Positions 1 to 6,663 of a stretch of 14,467 nt of DNA are shown here, piece after piece; within the stretch, counting starts at the first letter, position 1, and each line of letters begins with the position of its first letter. The position numbers and the translations under genes are program-made. The notes beneath the pieces were generated by a model that saw nothing but the letters and a program-made list of their open reading frames with translations, was not told where the DNA came from and did not search any database. The stretch spans positions 1 to 14,467 of the forward strand of contig JAAUPT010000007.1 in the NCBI GenBank assembly GCA_012032965.1, read 5' to 3'. The DNA comes from Nitrospira sp. (GTDB lineage Bacteria > Nitrospirota > Nitrospiria > Nitrospirales > Nitrospiraceae).

Positions 1-1
1 G

Positions 2-598
2 AAGATTGCTCGACGAGACCACCACTTCGAGCGGCATTCAGGAAGCGGGAACGGGATTCGATTTCGACGGATCGAGTCTCGAAAACCGACGCAGCGCACC
101 GCGCCCTCGCTGCACAATTCAAACTCCACACCATCACGCGGGGTGTACGAGGCTCTGGTCTGGGGAGTTCCTAAGAAAGGCCGAGGACTCATTGAGTTGG
201 CAATTGGTCGGGATACCAAAGACCGGAAAAAGTTTTCGGCAAGAACAACCAGCCCTAAACAATCTGCGTCGGAATACGTGGTGACTCGACGATATGGCAA
301 AGTGGCCGCGCATGTGTTGCTGTACCCACGAACGGGCCGCACTCACCAGCTGCGGGTTCATCTCACTTCACTCGGACATCCCATTCTGGGCGATCATACC
401 TACGGTGGGCAACGGGTTTGTGCGATCGACGAGATCACGATCCCCCGGGTAATGCTCCATGCCAGAACTCTTGGCTTCATTCATCCCAGGACGGGAGTGA
501 TAGAACAGTTTACGAGATCGGTGCCGACGGATATGGAGACGGTTATGTCCGAGCTTGAACGGGAAACCGTCCCAGGAGAGAATAGGTCGAAGAAGTAG
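2..598 (+). CDS. RluA/RluD-family 23S rRNA pseudouridine synthase, 5'-partial and frame-disrupted
   Basis: Enzymes of this family isomerise specific uridines in large-subunit rRNA to pseudouridine. From base 143 the frame reads the C-terminal half of the catalytic domain: VYEALVWG, then the signature GRTHQLRVHLTSLGHPILGD followed by YGG, then MLHARTLGFIHPRTG, ending at TAG 596-598. The segment just upstream is readable only in another frame: bases 76-141 give KTDAAHRALAAQF and TITR, the family sequence that should directly precede VYEAL. A GGGG run at 139-142, where GGG would keep the frame, accounts for the shift. The catalytic HRLD loop should lie before base 76; only a distorted LLDETTTSSG appears at about 6-43, in a third frame. 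Bases 1-75 are therefore unreliable or degenerate. The frame of the C-terminal part stays open to base 2, so a gene caller may extend it there, but the extra residues are not family-like. RluD versus RluC cannot be settled. Confidence 0.8.
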   Translation, partial: KIARRDHHFERHSGSGNGIRFRRIESRKPTQRTAPSLHNSNSTPSRGVYEALVWGVPKKGRGLIELAIGRDTKDRKKFSARTTSPKQSASEYVVTRRYGKVAAHVLLYPRTGRTHQLRVHLTSLGHPILGDHTYGGQRVCAIDEITIPRVMLHARTLGFIHPRTGVIEQFTRSVPTDMETVMSELERETVPGENRSKK

Positions 599-625
599 CT
601 CTCAACTTCACCTTTCTGAGGACGT

Positions 626-1051
626 ATGCTGACTGCTGAGATCCTTGATGCCATAGGAGGTTTGACGTCGCATATCAAAATCTATGCGGCTCGTCTTCCG
701 TCTGTTGTGCACTTGAATGCGGTGCCATCGGGAGTGAAGCCATCTATCGAGGCAATCGATAGCTTTGAAACCATCGTCTCTCGTACGCGCAGCCAGAGTG
801 CCGGGACTCCATACAAGGGACTAAATGAATCCTTGGTGTCATCACTGGAAGCATTTGAAATTGGGAACCTCCTCGGTGCGGTTCAGCCGCTGCTCACGGT
901 CTTGGATCATCTCGAACGGATGCAATCCGAGAAAGCAATCGAAGTCGGACGCCTCGATGAACAACGACTCAAAGAGTACCGTGTCTCGTTGCGCAAGGTT
1001 CTTCCGGGAAATCAGCCTGAATTAGATGGGGCGGGAGGTCAGGTGTCCTGA
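626..1051 (+). CDS. Hypothetical protein, 141 aa
   Basis: I do not recognise this protein. It begins at ATG 626 with a GAGGA at 618-622, a close but usable ribosome binding site, 27 bases after the pseudouridine synthase stop, so the two may be co-transcribed. There is no signal peptide or membrane segment. The second half is probably alpha-helical, with leucine-rich stretches around residues 70-100 (LVSSLEAFEIGNLLGAVQPL, then LLTVLDHLERM) followed by a charged helix at about 103-124, compatible with a small helical-bundle or adaptor protein. Its 3' end overlaps by 13 bases the convergent zinc-ribbon gene on the other strand. The coding assignment rests on an open frame with even codon use, the ribosome site and the tight fit behind the upstream gene. 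Confidence 0.6.
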   Translation: MLTAEILDAIGGLTSHIKIYAARLPSVVHLNAVPSGVKPSIEAIDSFETIVSRTRSQSAGTPYKGLNESLVSSLEAFEIGNLLGAVQPLLTVLDHLERMQSEKAIEVGRLDEQRLKEYRVSLRKVLPGNQPELDGAGGQVS

Positions 1052-1317
1052 GGCCTCGTGGGGCAGCAGACAAAGCCGCAAGACGGCAATGGGTGTAGGA
1101 ACAATTCACGAAACAGTAGGCACGAGGAACGGCTACGGTCAGTGTCCCATCTTGGGCCTAACGCGTTTGCTCCAGCGGTGACGAGCTTAAACCGCGACGT
1201 GGTACCACAGTGCGGACATTTTGTCCGAACAGTCTCAGAGTCGAGCACCTCATACTCATCAGCTTTCAGCCACATGAGTTGAAAACATTTTGGACAGCTA
1301 CGGACTTGCGTTGACAT
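1039..1317 (-). CDS. Small CxxC...CxxC zinc-ribbon protein, 92 aa
   Basis: The N-terminal 40 residues form a zinc ribbon: CPKC at residues 8-11 and CPHCG at 34-38, separated by 22 residues rich in aromatic and acidic positions. Such ribbons bind one zinc through four cysteines and often stabilise small nucleic-acid-binding or accessory proteins; the exact role is unknown. The start is supported by GAGGA about five bases upstream of the ATG at 1317 (reading on the minus strand). Residues after about 60 (RSRSSCLLFRELF and beyond) look unconserved, and the end overlaps the convergent 141-aa gene by 13 bases. The true C-terminus may be shorter or displaced by an indel, as happens in other genes of this window. 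The opposite strand carries an open frame of similar size with no recognisable motif. Confidence 0.55.
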   Translation of the reverse strand: MSTQVRSCPKCFQLMWLKADEYEVLDSETVRTKCPHCGTTSRFKLVTAGANALGPRWDTDRSRSSCLLFRELFLHPLPSCGFVCCPTRPQDT

Positions 1318-1368
1318 GCGTTTCCTCGTACACTCCGGATGAATTCGCGGGGGATACTTTAGTATAAG

Positions 1369-1800
1369 ATGCCTCCAACCCTCAAGTCCGCGGTTATCTA
1401 TTCCAATCAGGGACCACCTGAAGCCTCTCAGCTCCTACACTTATTCCATCAGGCGCCCTGGGCCAAGGATCGATCCATCGATGATGCAAAGGCAATGCTA
1501 CGGCATACCGATCTGACTCTCTGTGCATGGGATGGAGAGAGGCTCATCGGATTTGGCCGTGTACTCACGGACTTCATCTACCGTGCAACAATCTGGGATG
1601 TCATCGTGGATAAAGCATATCAAGGCAAAGGGATCGGAAGAGAAATTGTCCAGCGGATTCTCAACCACCCACGTCTGAATCGAGTGGAGCTCGTTTGGCT
1701 TTGCACTCGGCGGCCAGGTTTTTATGAAAAACTAGGCTTCAGTTCAAAGGGGCAAACCGGTATGGTGTGGAGTCGCAGCAAAACCGGTCGGCTTGAGTAG
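1369..1800 (+). CDS. GNAT family N-acetyltransferase
   Basis: This 143-aa protein is a single GNAT domain of ordinary length. It should transfer the acetyl group of acetyl-CoA to an amine; the substrate cannot be read from sequence. Motif A is clear at residues 78-93, with the acetyl-CoA pyrophosphate loop Q85-G-K-G-I-G90 after the beta-4 strand (WDVIVD). The beta-5 region VELVWLCT (106-113) and the family-typical FYEKLGF (118-124) follow. The beta-2/beta-3 hairpin reads TLCAWDGERLIGFGRVLTD. The ATG at 1369 has no good Shine-Dalgarno sequence; a G-rich GGGGGA lies about 15 bases upstream. A perfect TTGACA at 1311-1316 has no convincing -10 partner at standard spacing. The gene appears monocistronic, followed by 326 bases without a gene. 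Confidence 0.85.
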   Translation: MPPTLKSAVIYSNQGPPEASQLLHLFHQAPWAKDRSIDDAKAMLRHTDLTLCAWDGERLIGFGRVLTDFIYRATIWDVIVDKAYQGKGIGREIVQRILNHPRLNRVELVWLCTRRPGFYEKLGFSSKGQTGMVWSRSKTGRLE

Positions 1801-2126
1801 GCAGACGGATCTATACCCTGTTGCCGTCCTTTCTGTTCATAGACGTACAAGGGCTGCGCAAGAGCCTGCCAAGTATGCATTGACCAACGCAGTATCTACT
1901 GCCCCAACAGGCCTCACGTTGAATGTGGAAACAGCCTGGAGACGACATCATCCTTCTGGTGATTTATTACCGATCGGCCTGCTCTTCGGGGTACGCCATA
2001 CATGTTAATCCGAAACGAACGATGGCCCATGGGATGTGACGGAATTTCGGTGTGGCACCGCACTTTCTCAATGCCGCCCGATGGGTTTGTCATCTTGGTG
2101 GTGAAGCGAGAAACGGAGCCCGGTTG
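1801..2126. other. Gene-free interval between the acetyltransferase and the metal-importer permease
   Basis: About 326 bases lie between the GNAT stop and the 3' end of the convergent permease gene. A short open frame runs from the GNAT end to about 2008 on the plus strand, but its translation has no recognisable motif and no ribosome binding site. I see no hairpin with a T-run, no long inverted repeat and no RNA gene signature on either strand. It may hold a decayed gene or simply spacer. Confidence 0.5.
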
Positions 2127-2930
2127 TTAATGAGCGTGAGCCGCTACTGCCCGCTTCACGCGCTTTGGTGAAAAGAAGAGGGAAATGAAAAATATTGAGG
2201 TGGCCAATAGAACAATAGCAGGCCCAGAGGGCACGTCCCAAACAGCTGAAATGAGGACGCCTGCCACGGAGGTCGAGATGCCAATGCTTGCTGAGTACAG
2301 GGTTAGTGTTCTGAGGCTATGGGTCAGCTGGTAAGCGGTTGAAGCTGGAATCAGAATCATGGCGAACACCAGGATTGCGCCAACGGTCTTTAATGACACT
2401 ACTACCGTCAAGGCGACCAGGGTCAGGAGAAGAAAAAAGATTTGTCGTGCGGGAACCCCGGAAGCTTCGGCCATCTCTTGATCGAACGCAATAAAATAGA
2501 GTTCCTTCGAAAAGACGAGCATGAGCCCAAGCACCAGGATACTCAGGGTCCCAATAATGCGTAGCTCATCAGGAGTGACTGAGAGCACACTGCCAAACAA
2601 GTACCCGTACACTTCGGCATTGTAAGTTTTCATTAGGCCGATGAACAGGATTCCCAACGCCATCGTTGTGGTGTAGAGAATACCAATTGAAACATCCAGC
2701 TTCATTCGGCCTTTCTCTTCAACCCACCCCGTAATCCACACTGTGGCGAGGCCGAACACAATGGCCAACAACAATGGCGGCCATCCCATTAAGTAGCCGA
2801 GTGCTACACCTGCAAATGCGGCATGGGATGTCCCGGCGGCGACAAACGCCAGTCCTCGCAGCACGACAAACACGCCGATGATCGAGCAAAGTCCACCGAC
2901 CATCGCGGCGGCGAGAAGGGAGCGTTGCAT
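2127..2930 (-). CDS. znuB: Metal ABC transporter permease (ABC-3 family, ZnuB/TroC-like)
   Basis: This is the integral membrane subunit of a cluster A-I importer that moves Zn(II) or Mn(II) from the periplasmic binding protein into the cytoplasm. Seven or more hydrophobic segments span the 267 residues. Family sequence is evident near the N-terminus (GVFVVLRGLAFVAAGTSHAA), in VGAILVFAMILIPASTAYQL, and in the coupling region FDQEMAEASGVPA that contacts the ATPase. The C-terminus ends in a short histidine-containing tail (AAHAH). The ATG at 2930 lacks a Shine-Dalgarno sequence. The same frame is open back to the stop of the upstream ATPase tail at 2973-2975, without ATG, GTG or TTG. The family usually has some ten residues before the sequence equivalent to FMQRSLLA, so a rare ATT or CTG start, or a base error, is possible. 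It is the last gene of the importer operon. Confidence 0.9.
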   Translation of the reverse strand: MQRSLLAAAMVGGLCSIIGVFVVLRGLAFVAAGTSHAAFAGVALGYLMGWPPLLLAIVFGLATVWITGWVEEKGRMKLDVSIGILYTTTMALGILFIGLMKTYNAEVYGYLFGSVLSVTPDELRIIGTLSILVLGLMLVFSKELYFIAFDQEMAEASGVPARQIFFLLLTLVALTVVVSLKTVGAILVFAMILIPASTAYQLTHSLRTLTLYSASIGISTSVAGVLISAVWDVPSGPAIVLLATSIFFISLFFSPKRVKRAVAAHAH

Positions 2931-2972
2931 GAATCGTAGGCGAGAAGATCGAGCATAGGATGGAATCAGTTT

Positions 2973-3143
2973 CTAATGGTGATGGTGGTAGTCCTCAACG
3001 ATGACGAGGTCTTTCTCTGTAATGACCAGATCCTTGCCGTACACTTGGTGCAGAATGTCAGGCTTGAGTACGTCGGCCGGAGGACCAGCTGCGAAGAGCC
3101 TGGTCTTGAGCAGCACCAATCGATCCACCCTGGTTCGGATCAT
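2973..3143 (-). pseudogene. Displaced C-terminal tail of the ZnuC-like ATPase
   Basis: Reading the minus strand from 3143, the frame gives MIRTRVDRLVLL, a glycine-containing stretch FAAGPPADVLKPDILHQVYG, then VITEKDLVIVEDYHHHH and a stop at 2973-2975. This is what should follow ITHD in a ZnuC/MntB-type ATPase: the family pattern is roughly ITHD, a few residues, then a hydrophobic strand and a G-P/E-x-x-x-V-L element. It is 56 residues plus stop. Joined to the upstream 213 residues by one restored codon, it makes a normal-length ATPase. The terminal four-histidine run would fit a zinc-handling transporter. Whether the break is real or a sequencing indel cannot be decided from the sequence alone. 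Confidence 0.85.
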
Positions 3144-3784
3144 ATTATGTCATGAGTAATCAAAAGGATGGTCAATTTAAGCTCATCATGGAGGTGCTGT
3201 ACGAGCTCAATAACGTTGTGTTGGGCCGTGATATCGAGCCCAGTCGTTGGTTCATCCAGTATCAGGACTTTGGGTTGCTGTGCGAGAGCTCTCGCAATAA
3301 ACACGCGCTGTTGTTGACCTCCGGATAACAGTCCCAGTGCATCATTCTTATGGGTCTCCATTCCCACCTGGGTCAGAGCTTCCAATGCGATGGCATGATC
3401 GGCCAGGCCAGGCCGTTTGAATAAGCCTAGGGCTCCGTAGCGTCCCATCATCACCGTCTCGAGGACCGTCACCGGGAAGTTTCGGTCGACGACCCCTTTT
3501 TGTGGGAGGTAGCCGATCTTGGCACGATGGTAACAACGAAGCTTGTCACAAGCACAGTCGAAGATATGAAGATGCCCCTGAACAGGAGCGAGCAGCCCTA
3601 AGACTGCTCGACAGAGTGTCGTCTTGCCTGATCCGTTCGGACCAATCACCCCCACGAATTCGCCTTCATATATAGCCAGCGAAATATCACTCAGGGCAAT
3701 GAGACCAGGAAATCCGAACGAGGCATGATCAAAGCGAATAATGGGCTCTTGAGGATCAGACACGCGTTTACGGGCTCCTCCCAC
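3140..3784 (-). CDS. znuC: Metal ABC transporter ATP-binding protein (ZnuC-like), C-terminus frameshifted
   Basis: This is the ATPase that drives the metal importer. Motifs are intact in order: Walker A GPNGSGKT (residues 48-55), Q-loop YLPQ (Q95), signature LSGGQ (153-157), Walker B VLILDEPT with E178, D-loop, and the switch histidine in ITHD (H211). The open frame ends only three residues after H211 at TGA 3140-3142, giving 214 aa, whereas family members run to about 250-270. The missing C-terminus is present in another frame (see the tail entry). Adding one base near 3143-3146 would give a 270-aa protein. The listed start is GTG 3784; a later GTG at 3763, with GGAGGA 12 bases before it, is an alternative. 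It starts 27 bases after the binding-protein stop, consistent with one operon. Confidence 0.88.
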   Translation of the reverse strand: MGGARKRVSDPQEPIIRFDHASFGFPGLIALSDISLAIYEGEFVGVIGPNGSGKTTLCRAVLGLLAPVQGHLHIFDCACDKLRCYHRAKIGYLPQKGVVDRNFPVTVLETVMMGRYGALGLFKRPGLADHAIALEALTQVGMETHKNDALGLLSGGQQQRVFIARALAQQPKVLILDEPTTGLDITAQHNVIELVQHLHDELKLTILLITHDII

Positions 3785-3811
3785 GTCACCATGACATATT
3801 CTGAAGGGCTG

Positions 3812-4774
3812 TTAGGGGGCTTCCAATGCGTTGGCCAATTGGAGCACATTATAACGAAGCATGTCGAGGTAGGTCTCAGTTCCCGGCAGACCGCCAGGCA
3901 TCGTCGTCAGGATCACCACACGGGCTTTGGTTTCTCTCGAGAGGAGTTCAGGGAGTCGCTGGCTGAGCTGAATCTCGGAGACAATCACCTTGATCCGTTC
4001 TTGTCTAATCGTGCCTATGAGAGATTGGAGGTGAAGGGCTGAAGGTTCCATACTGGCTTGCACGTGGATGGTGCCGACAATGTGCAGATCGAATCGTTTT
4101 GCCAGATAAGGCCAAGCTGAGTGGTGTGCAATAAACCGACGATCAGGCAGGAGCCGAGTACGATCTGAGAGTTCTTTTTGCAGCTGACTCATTCGTTCAC
4201 GGTAGGCTACCTGATTTGCCTTGAATTCGATTGCATGGCTAGGATCAACTTCGATGAGGGCATCGGTAATGTGACGAAGCATGATTAATGCGTTTGCCGG
4301 GTCCAGCCAAATATGTGGATTGCCCTCCAGGTCAGTTGCATGCCTACCCGTATGTTGATGTGCATCAGTACCGTCTTGAATCAGCTCCACTCCCTGAGAG
4401 GTGGTGACAACACGTAACGTCTGACTACCAGCATTCCTCACCAGCGAAGAAATCCAGACCTCGAGTCCGAGGCCAATTTCAAACAGCAACCGAGCTTTCC
4501 GTACTGCAATCAAATCAGAGGGTTTGGGAGAATAGGTGTGTTCGTTTTCGTATCCGCTCAATAAAGAGGTGACTCGCACGTAGGGGCCACCGACCTGCTC
4601 TGTTAAATCCTTCAGGATCGGGATCGTGACGACAATCGGGATCGGATCACGGGCCTCGGCCCTGGCATCATATACCGGAAGCAAGACGGTGAGAGTGCCG
4701 ACAAAGGCTGAAACACCAATGTGCAACAAAAAATGAACGAAAAACATCGGCCGGGACCGTACCATCCAAGTCAT
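3812..4774 (-). CDS. znuA: Periplasmic metal-binding protein of a ZnuA/TroA-type ABC importer
   Basis: This cluster A-I solute-binding protein captures the metal in the periplasm and delivers it to the permease. A basic N-terminus and hydrophobic segment (about residues 10-33) followed by ARA form a signal peptide. The mature part has the family ligand motifs: H79 in ENEHTYSPKPSD, H154 in GNPHIWLDP, and H218 in AHHSAWPYLAKRF. A short histidine-rich loop (DAHQHTGRH, residues 137-145) just before the second ligand favours zinc over manganese. The fourth ligand, usually an Asp or Glu near the C-terminus, is not at its expected place: ILTTMPGG (288-295) has threonines where relatives have a D before the proline. 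Length (320) is normal. It is first in the operon, 115 bases from the divergent ATG 4890 and 142 from the preferred anmK start. No clear Zur-type palindrome was found upstream. Confidence 0.88.
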   Translation of the reverse strand: MTWMVRSRPMFFVHFLLHIGVSAFVGTLTVLLPVYDARAEARDPIPIVVTIPILKDLTEQVGGPYVRVTSLLSGYENEHTYSPKPSDLIAVRKARLLFEIGLGLEVWISSLVRNAGSQTLRVVTTSQGVELIQDGTDAHQHTGRHATDLEGNPHIWLDPANALIMLRHITDALIEVDPSHAIEFKANQVAYRERMSQLQKELSDRTRLLPDRRFIAHHSAWPYLAKRFDLHIVGTIHVQASMEPSALHLQSLIGTIRQERIKVIVSEIQLSQRLPELLSRETKARVVILTTMPGGLPGTETYLDMLRYNVLQLANALEAP

Positions 4775-4833
4775 GCGGTGTCAACGACGTCTCCAGCTAA
4801 AATACTGCTCATAGGCCCTGTCCATTCGACTCC

Positions 4834-4862
4834 TTGACCCCTGACGCCCGTTCCATTAGCGT
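4834..4862 (+). promoter_or_regulatory. Possible sigma70-type promoter for anmK
   Basis: TTGACC (4834-4839) and TAGCGT (4857-4862) are separated by 17 bases and lie 54 bases before the preferred anmK start. The -35 matches consensus at five of six positions; the -10 is weak (three of six). This is a motif-only prediction in the divergent znuA/anmK gap. Confidence 0.25.
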
Positions 4863-4887
4863 AGCACACCCTCTGATCCATCTGACG

Positions 4888-4920
4888 TCATGATGAGGTG
4901 TGAAAGGATTCATCACATGA
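4888..4920 (+). promoter_or_regulatory. Inverted repeat enclosing the anmK ribosome binding site
   Basis: TCATGATGA (4888-4896) can pair with TCATCACATGA (4910-4920) with a two-base bulge. The Shine-Dalgarno AAAGGA (4903-4908) falls in the loop and the ATG start (4917-4919) in the 3' stem. This geometry also decides the start: AAAGGA is eight bases before ATG 4917, while the in-frame ATG at 4890 has no ribosome site. Whether the hairpin regulates translation is unknown. Confidence 0.35.
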
Positions 4921-6107
4921 AAGTTGTGGGGTTAATGTCGGGAACGTCGGCAGACGGAGTCGATGCCGCGCTTGTCTCGATCGAGCGGCGGAAAGCCGGC
5001 CTTCATGTGGAGATGGTTGCGTTCCATTCACTTCCCTATCCACGATCGCTTCAACAACGAATTCTCTCTGCCTCGATTGCGGGCACCGTGTCGGATATTT
5101 GTCACCTGAATGCGCTCCTTGGAGAATGGTTTGCCGACGCGGCCTCAAGTGTTATCCGGTCGGCTGAATTGACCCCAACAGACATCGATCTGATCGGCTC
5201 GCATGGCCAGACCGTGCATCATCTTCCAGCCGGCATCAAAGATACGGGCGTCGGCTCCATACGCTCCACGCTTCAAATTGCAGAACCTGCAGTGATTGCG
5301 GAGCGTACGGGAATCACTACGGTCGCAAACTTCCGCCCACGCGACATCGCCGCTGGCGGTCAAGGCGCTCCGCTAACGCCAGGGGTCCATACATTGCTGT
5401 TTCGGCATCTTCGGCGGTCCCGTCTGATCGTGAATCTTGGGGGTATCAGCAACGTCACGTATCTACCACGAGGGGCAGGGACGGCTGGTATCGCCGCATT
5501 CGACACCGGTCCAGCGAACATGGTTCTGGACGGCATCATGTTTCGGAAGACCAATGGACGTTCCACCATGGATCGTGAAGGGCGTCTGGCTTTACGAGGC
5601 AAGATCGACTCAAGGCTATTGGCCAAACTTCTCGCACACCCGTATCTCTCTCAGCCGCCTCCAAAATCAACAGGGCGCGAGGCATTTGGGGGAAAGATGC
5701 TCGATGAATTGCTCAGCTGGCAGCAGACCCGCGTGCTATCGATCGAAGATCTTCTCGCCACCTGTACCCGTTGGACAGCCGAAGCTGTGGGTACGGCCAG
5801 GCGATGGATCAGAGGTGGGATAGACGAAGTAATCGTGGGTGGAGGGGGAGTCAGAAATCATGCGATTATGGGACAGTTAACAGCACTTTTCAATCCTATT
5901 CCAGTCACGACATTTGAATCGCATGGGTGGGATAGCAAAGCACTTGAGTCGGTGGCGTTTGCCGTCTTGGCATATCAGACGGTGATGGAAGAAAGTGGAA
6001 ATGTGCCTGCAGTTACGGGTGCGACTTTCCCAAGGCTGTTGGGGTGTATTGTACCAAGCGGCCCACGGTGGTATGAACGACTACGCTCGAACAAGAAGAG
6101 AACGTAA
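4917..6107 (+). CDS. anmK: Anhydro-N-acetylmuramic acid kinase
   Basis: AnmK phosphorylates and opens the 1,6-anhydro ring of anhydro-MurNAc released during peptidoglycan turnover, giving MurNAc-6-phosphate for cytosolic cell-wall recycling. The 396-aa protein is complete. MSGTSADGVDAAL (residues 7-19) is the family N-terminal phosphate-binding signature. IGSHGQTVHH (93-102) and IVNLGGISNVTYLP (171-184) follow. FDTGPANMVLDG (195-206) holds the catalytic aspartate D196, matching FDTGP of characterised AnmK, and VIVGGGGVRN plus SKALESVAFAVLAYQT close the ATP-binding fold. I chose ATG 4917 rather than 4890 because the family begins at KVVGLMSGTS and a good Shine-Dalgarno precedes it. The gene ends six bases before a DUF2726 gene, so the two are probably coupled. 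No amgK, murQ or ampG homologue is in the window. Confidence 0.95.
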   Translation: MKVVGLMSGTSADGVDAALVSIERRKAGLHVEMVAFHSLPYPRSLQQRILSASIAGTVSDICHLNALLGEWFADAASSVIRSAELTPTDIDLIGSHGQTVHHLPAGIKDTGVGSIRSTLQIAEPAVIAERTGITTVANFRPRDIAAGGQGAPLTPGVHTLLFRHLRRSRLIVNLGGISNVTYLPRGAGTAGIAAFDTGPANMVLDGIMFRKTNGRSTMDREGRLALRGKIDSRLLAKLLAHPYLSQPPPKSTGREAFGGKMLDELLSWQQTRVLSIEDLLATCTRWTAEAVGTARRWIRGGIDEVIVGGGGVRNHAIMGQLTALFNPIPVTTFESHGWDSKALESVAFAVLAYQTVMEESGNVPAVTGATFPRLLGCIVPSGPRWYERLRSNKKRT

Positions 6108-6113
6108 CAAACC

Positions 6114-6623
6114 ATGAAACTCGTTTTACTCGGGGTCATTCTTGCGGCAGCCGTCTTTGGCATTCGGTGGATCAGGAGGAAACTGCGCCAAAGAAAGATG
6201 CGTGCATCGCCTTTCGTGATTCCTCCCGGCGCCATCATTAGCGCCGCTCCATTGCTCGCGGAAGATGAAATTGCACTGTATAACCTGCTCCAATTGGTCG
6301 TCCAAGAGCGGTACCTCGTCCTTGCTCAGGTGCCTTTGTGGTCTTTTCTAGCGGTCGATGCCGAAGCGCGTGCGCGGACGGGTATCCTGCGCCAGATCGC
6401 ACTGAAACGAGTCGATTTTGTTCTGATTCACCCTGGCTCACGCCGTGTCGAGTATGTTGTGCAAGTTACACATGAGGCTCCGAGACGTGATGAGGCGGAG
6501 AGTCACCGTATTATTGAGTCGGTGCTCGAGGCAGCAGGCATCAAACTCATGAAGCTCCAGTCGAAAAAAAGTTACTCGTTGCCAGATCTTACAGCCCGAT
6601 TAGAATTAACCACAGGTGACTGA
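6114..6623 (+). CDS. DUF2726-type protein with an N-terminal membrane anchor
   Basis: This 169-aa protein starts with one hydrophobic helix (residues 3-17, LVLLGVILAAAVFGI) followed by a strongly basic stretch (IRRKLRQRKMR). By the positive-inside rule the main domain should be cytoplasmic. Residues about 48-160 fit the DUF2726 pattern: an ALLAEDEIALY-like opening, LVLAQVPLWSFLAV, KRVDFVLIHP, then a strand (VEYVVQVT) and RRDEAESHRIIESVLEAAGI. DUF2726 resembles restriction-endonuclease-fold domains by general knowledge, but its function is not established. The usual acidic residues after the V-strand (IELDD in many members) read VQVTHE here, so catalysis is doubtful. It begins six bases after anmK, suggesting co-transcription; no functional link to cell-wall recycling is known to me. 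Confidence 0.75.
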   Translation: MKLVLLGVILAAAVFGIRWIRRKLRQRKMRASPFVIPPGAIISAAPLLAEDEIALYNLLQLVVQERYLVLAQVPLWSFLAVDAEARARTGILRQIALKRVDFVLIHPGSRRVEYVVQVTHEAPRRDEAESHRIIESVLEAAGIKLMKLQSKKSYSLPDLTARLELTTGD

Positions 6624-6663
6624 CGAAAAAGTGGTCCCTGCCCTGACAGCGTAGCCTCTACTG

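Noticed and set aside
6..284. 92-aa plus-strand open frame at the window start
   Set aside because: Only its first dozen residues resemble the pseudouridine synthase; the remainder is an out-of-frame reading of that gene.
1058..1282. Plus-strand open frame opposite the zinc-ribbon gene
   Set aside because: No motif and no ribosome site; the minus-strand frame has a CxxC/CxxC pattern and a good Shine-Dalgarno.
1793..2008. 71-aa plus-strand frame after the acetyltransferase
   Set aside because: It lacks a ribosome site, overlaps the acetyltransferase end and has no recognisable features.
3138..3160. Programmed ribosomal frameshift in the ZnuC-like gene
   Set aside because: There is no X-XXY-YYZ slippery site, and no downstream structure was recognised.
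4775..4889. A Zur-type operator in the znuA/anmK gap
   Set aside because: No convincing AT-rich palindrome of the Zur class was found by eye.
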